A DNA stretch of 7,504 nucleotides, taken from positions 1 to 7,504 of the forward strand of contig JAQUQY010000068.1 in the NCBI GenBank assembly GCA_028715865.1, in the 5' to 3' direction. The translations under genes were made by a program, and so were the position numbers. Position 1 is the stretch's first letter; each line of letters opens with the position of its first letter. Of the stretch, positions 6,382-7,504 are shown one piece after another. The DNA comes from Syntrophales bacterium (GTDB taxonomy: Bacteria; Desulfobacterota; Syntrophia; Syntrophales; UBA2210). The notes below the pieces were generated by a model. That model searched no databases. It worked only from the letters and a program-made list of their open reading frames with translations, and had not been told where the DNA came from.

Positions 6382-7504
6382 TCACATTCTGTACTGAAGC
6401 TGCTCGATAAGCCTGATCACATGGTTTCTCTGTTCCTGCGGAACCTGCCCGAGGGAATCGCGGAGAGGCACCACCCAGGTTTTCAGTGTATCCACGCGGC
6501 TGTCCTGGTAAGGGCGCAACTGGGTAAATGGATGCCCCATGGTCGATAAGGACGTGTGGATATGGTACTGGGTGGCGACTCCTTCCTGCTGGTCTCCCCG
6601 GGCCATGAGTCCCGAAAAAACGTGACCCGCAATGTCGAATATGCGGTTCTCCAGGAAGGCCCGTCCCTGGATCGTTCCGAAAATGTATGCGCCCAGTTCA
6701 TGAGACGGCAGCGACGAGGAAAACCGGAGAGGAACGGTTAAACTATGTGCTGTGCCGGTACCGATGACACGGTCACTGCCGACGAGCATGCCGTTTAAAT
6801 TAATGTGAATGTAGTTCTGGTTAAAATCTGAATATCTGTAGTACTTGATCCCGTTGCGATCCATGTAATCAAGAACTTCCCGAATCTTATCCTGCCGGAC
6901 GTCCGCCGCCAGGCGGCTTATGCGCTGGTAGTTGTTGAATTCATCGTCCGGCGTCAGGCCCTGTGCTGCCTGGGCGACGACGGTTTCTTCAGACCGGGAC
7001 GGAACAGGCCCGGCGGCGCGGGGTACTTGTGATTCGCTTCCCTCTTCGCCCTTGAATACCCGTACGCAACGGACCCGATATTTGGGATACTTATTGCTGA
7101 AAAGCTGCTTTCCGTTGGTGAAATTGTGATTCCAGGCATGCCGGCCGTTGGTGGTTTCAGTCGAGCTCCAGTACTCGCCGAGACGAAGGCCGCCGATTCG
7201 CTCTTCAAACAGATGGGTAAATATCAGCTCCAGTTCATCTTTTGTCGGCAGAAACCAGTCGTCCTTCCCCCCGCCCCGATAGTCGGAGCACATTCGCGCC
7301 GCCGTATCCGGTTCATCGCATCCTTCCAGAATGGCTTTTGTATTGAGCATTCCCCTCCCGATGGCAGTGTACCGGGCGCCCGGGATTGCCGTCCCGTGAC
7401 AGCCCCATTTTGGAAGGCCCGCGTGACGCCAGCTGTCGGGCGTCTGGTCCACGGGCGCGGCTTCCATGTATCGCCATCCTTCGGAATTGTTCCCCTTGTC
7501 GTGG
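6382..7504 (-). CDS. Lcl/DUF1566 domain protein with unrecognised C-terminal domain (partial)
   Basis: The frame stays open through the right edge: 12 codons before the Met at 7467 read HDKGNNSEGWRY, a typical Lcl/DUF1566 opening, so that Met is internal and the true start is outside the window. Numbered from that Met, the Lcl part covers about 1-138. It has EAAPVDQ, YTAIGRG and the characteristic DDWFLPTKDELELI (69-82), then YWSSTE (99-104), AW (111-112) and YRVRCVRVF (130-138). Domains of this type are common in secreted or surface proteins, and their binding role is mostly unknown. A Pro/Ser/Ala/Glu-rich linker (about 139-173) follows. The last 185 residues or so (about 174-361, bases 6382-6948) are compact and mixed alpha/beta in appearance, with NYIHINLNGMLVGSD, SLPSHELGAYIFGTI and TQYHIHTSL stretches. 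I do not recognise them. A signal peptide would lie outside the window, so location is unknown. The gene is convergent to the radical SAM gene and is not functionally linked to it by position. Confidence 0.8.
   Translation of the reverse strand, partial: HDKGNNSEGWRYMEAAPVDQTPDSWRHAGLPKWGCHGTAIPGARYTAIGRGMLNTKAILEGCDEPDTAARMCSDYRGGGKDDWFLPTKDELELIFTHLFEERIGGLRLGEYWSSTETTNGRHAWNHNFTNGKQLFSNKYPKYRVRCVRVFKGEEGSESQVPRAAGPVPSRSEETVVAQAAQGLTPDDEFNNYQRISRLAADVRQDKIREVLDYMDRNGIKYYRYSDFNQNYIHINLNGMLVGSDRVIGTGTAHSLTVPLRFSSSLPSHELGAYIFGTIQGRAFLENRIFDIAGHVFSGLMARGDQQEGVATQYHIHTSLSTMGHPFTQLRPYQDSRVDTLKTWVVPLRDSLGQVPQEQRNHVIRLIEQLQYRM

Overview
The window looks like ordinary chromosome from a moderately GC-rich, Gram-negative, sigma54-using bacterium. 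The best guess is a Desulfobacterota (former Deltaproteobacteria) type genome. That rests on a PurS-PurL fusion start, a stand-alone histidine kinase/NtrC-type pair, and an Lcl/DUF1566 protein. Lineage is inference from family knowledge; no rRNA or other marker is present. I see no tRNA, rRNA, CRISPR array, insertion sequence or phage gene.

Left block, minus strand (1-3632): a multi-pass membrane sensor histidine kinase is followed downstream by an NtrC-family sigma54-dependent response regulator, then by the 5' part of purSL (purine biosynthesis), which runs off the left edge. The gaps are 169 and 107 bases. Kinase and regulator very probably form one two-component system. The purSL gap is large enough for its own control, and an inverted repeat lies there.

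Divergent control region (3633-4027): about 395 bases without a gene separate the kinase from rmuC. It holds a sigma70-like promoter reading toward the kinase. Reading toward rmuC it holds a sigma54-like -24/-12 element (GG-N10-GC), overlapped by a 6-bp dyad and followed by a sigma70-like promoter with a palindrome in its -35 region. A sigma54 activator encoded in the neighbouring divergent operon makes this the most interesting hypothesis of the window: the two-component system may control rmuC and the gene behind it.

Right block: rmuC (membrane-anchored coiled-coil RmuC protein) overlaps by 23 bases a radical SAM enzyme with four extra C-terminal cysteines. These two are probably co-transcribed. 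Convergent to them, on the minus strand, is the 3' portion of a gene for a protein with an Lcl/DUF1566 domain joined by a Pro/Ser/Ala/Glu-rich linker to a C-terminal region of about 185 residues that I do not recognise. Its start lies beyond the right edge.

Most of the window is conventional. The points worth follow-up are the possible sigma54 link, the unassigned radical SAM enzyme and the unassigned C-terminal domain.
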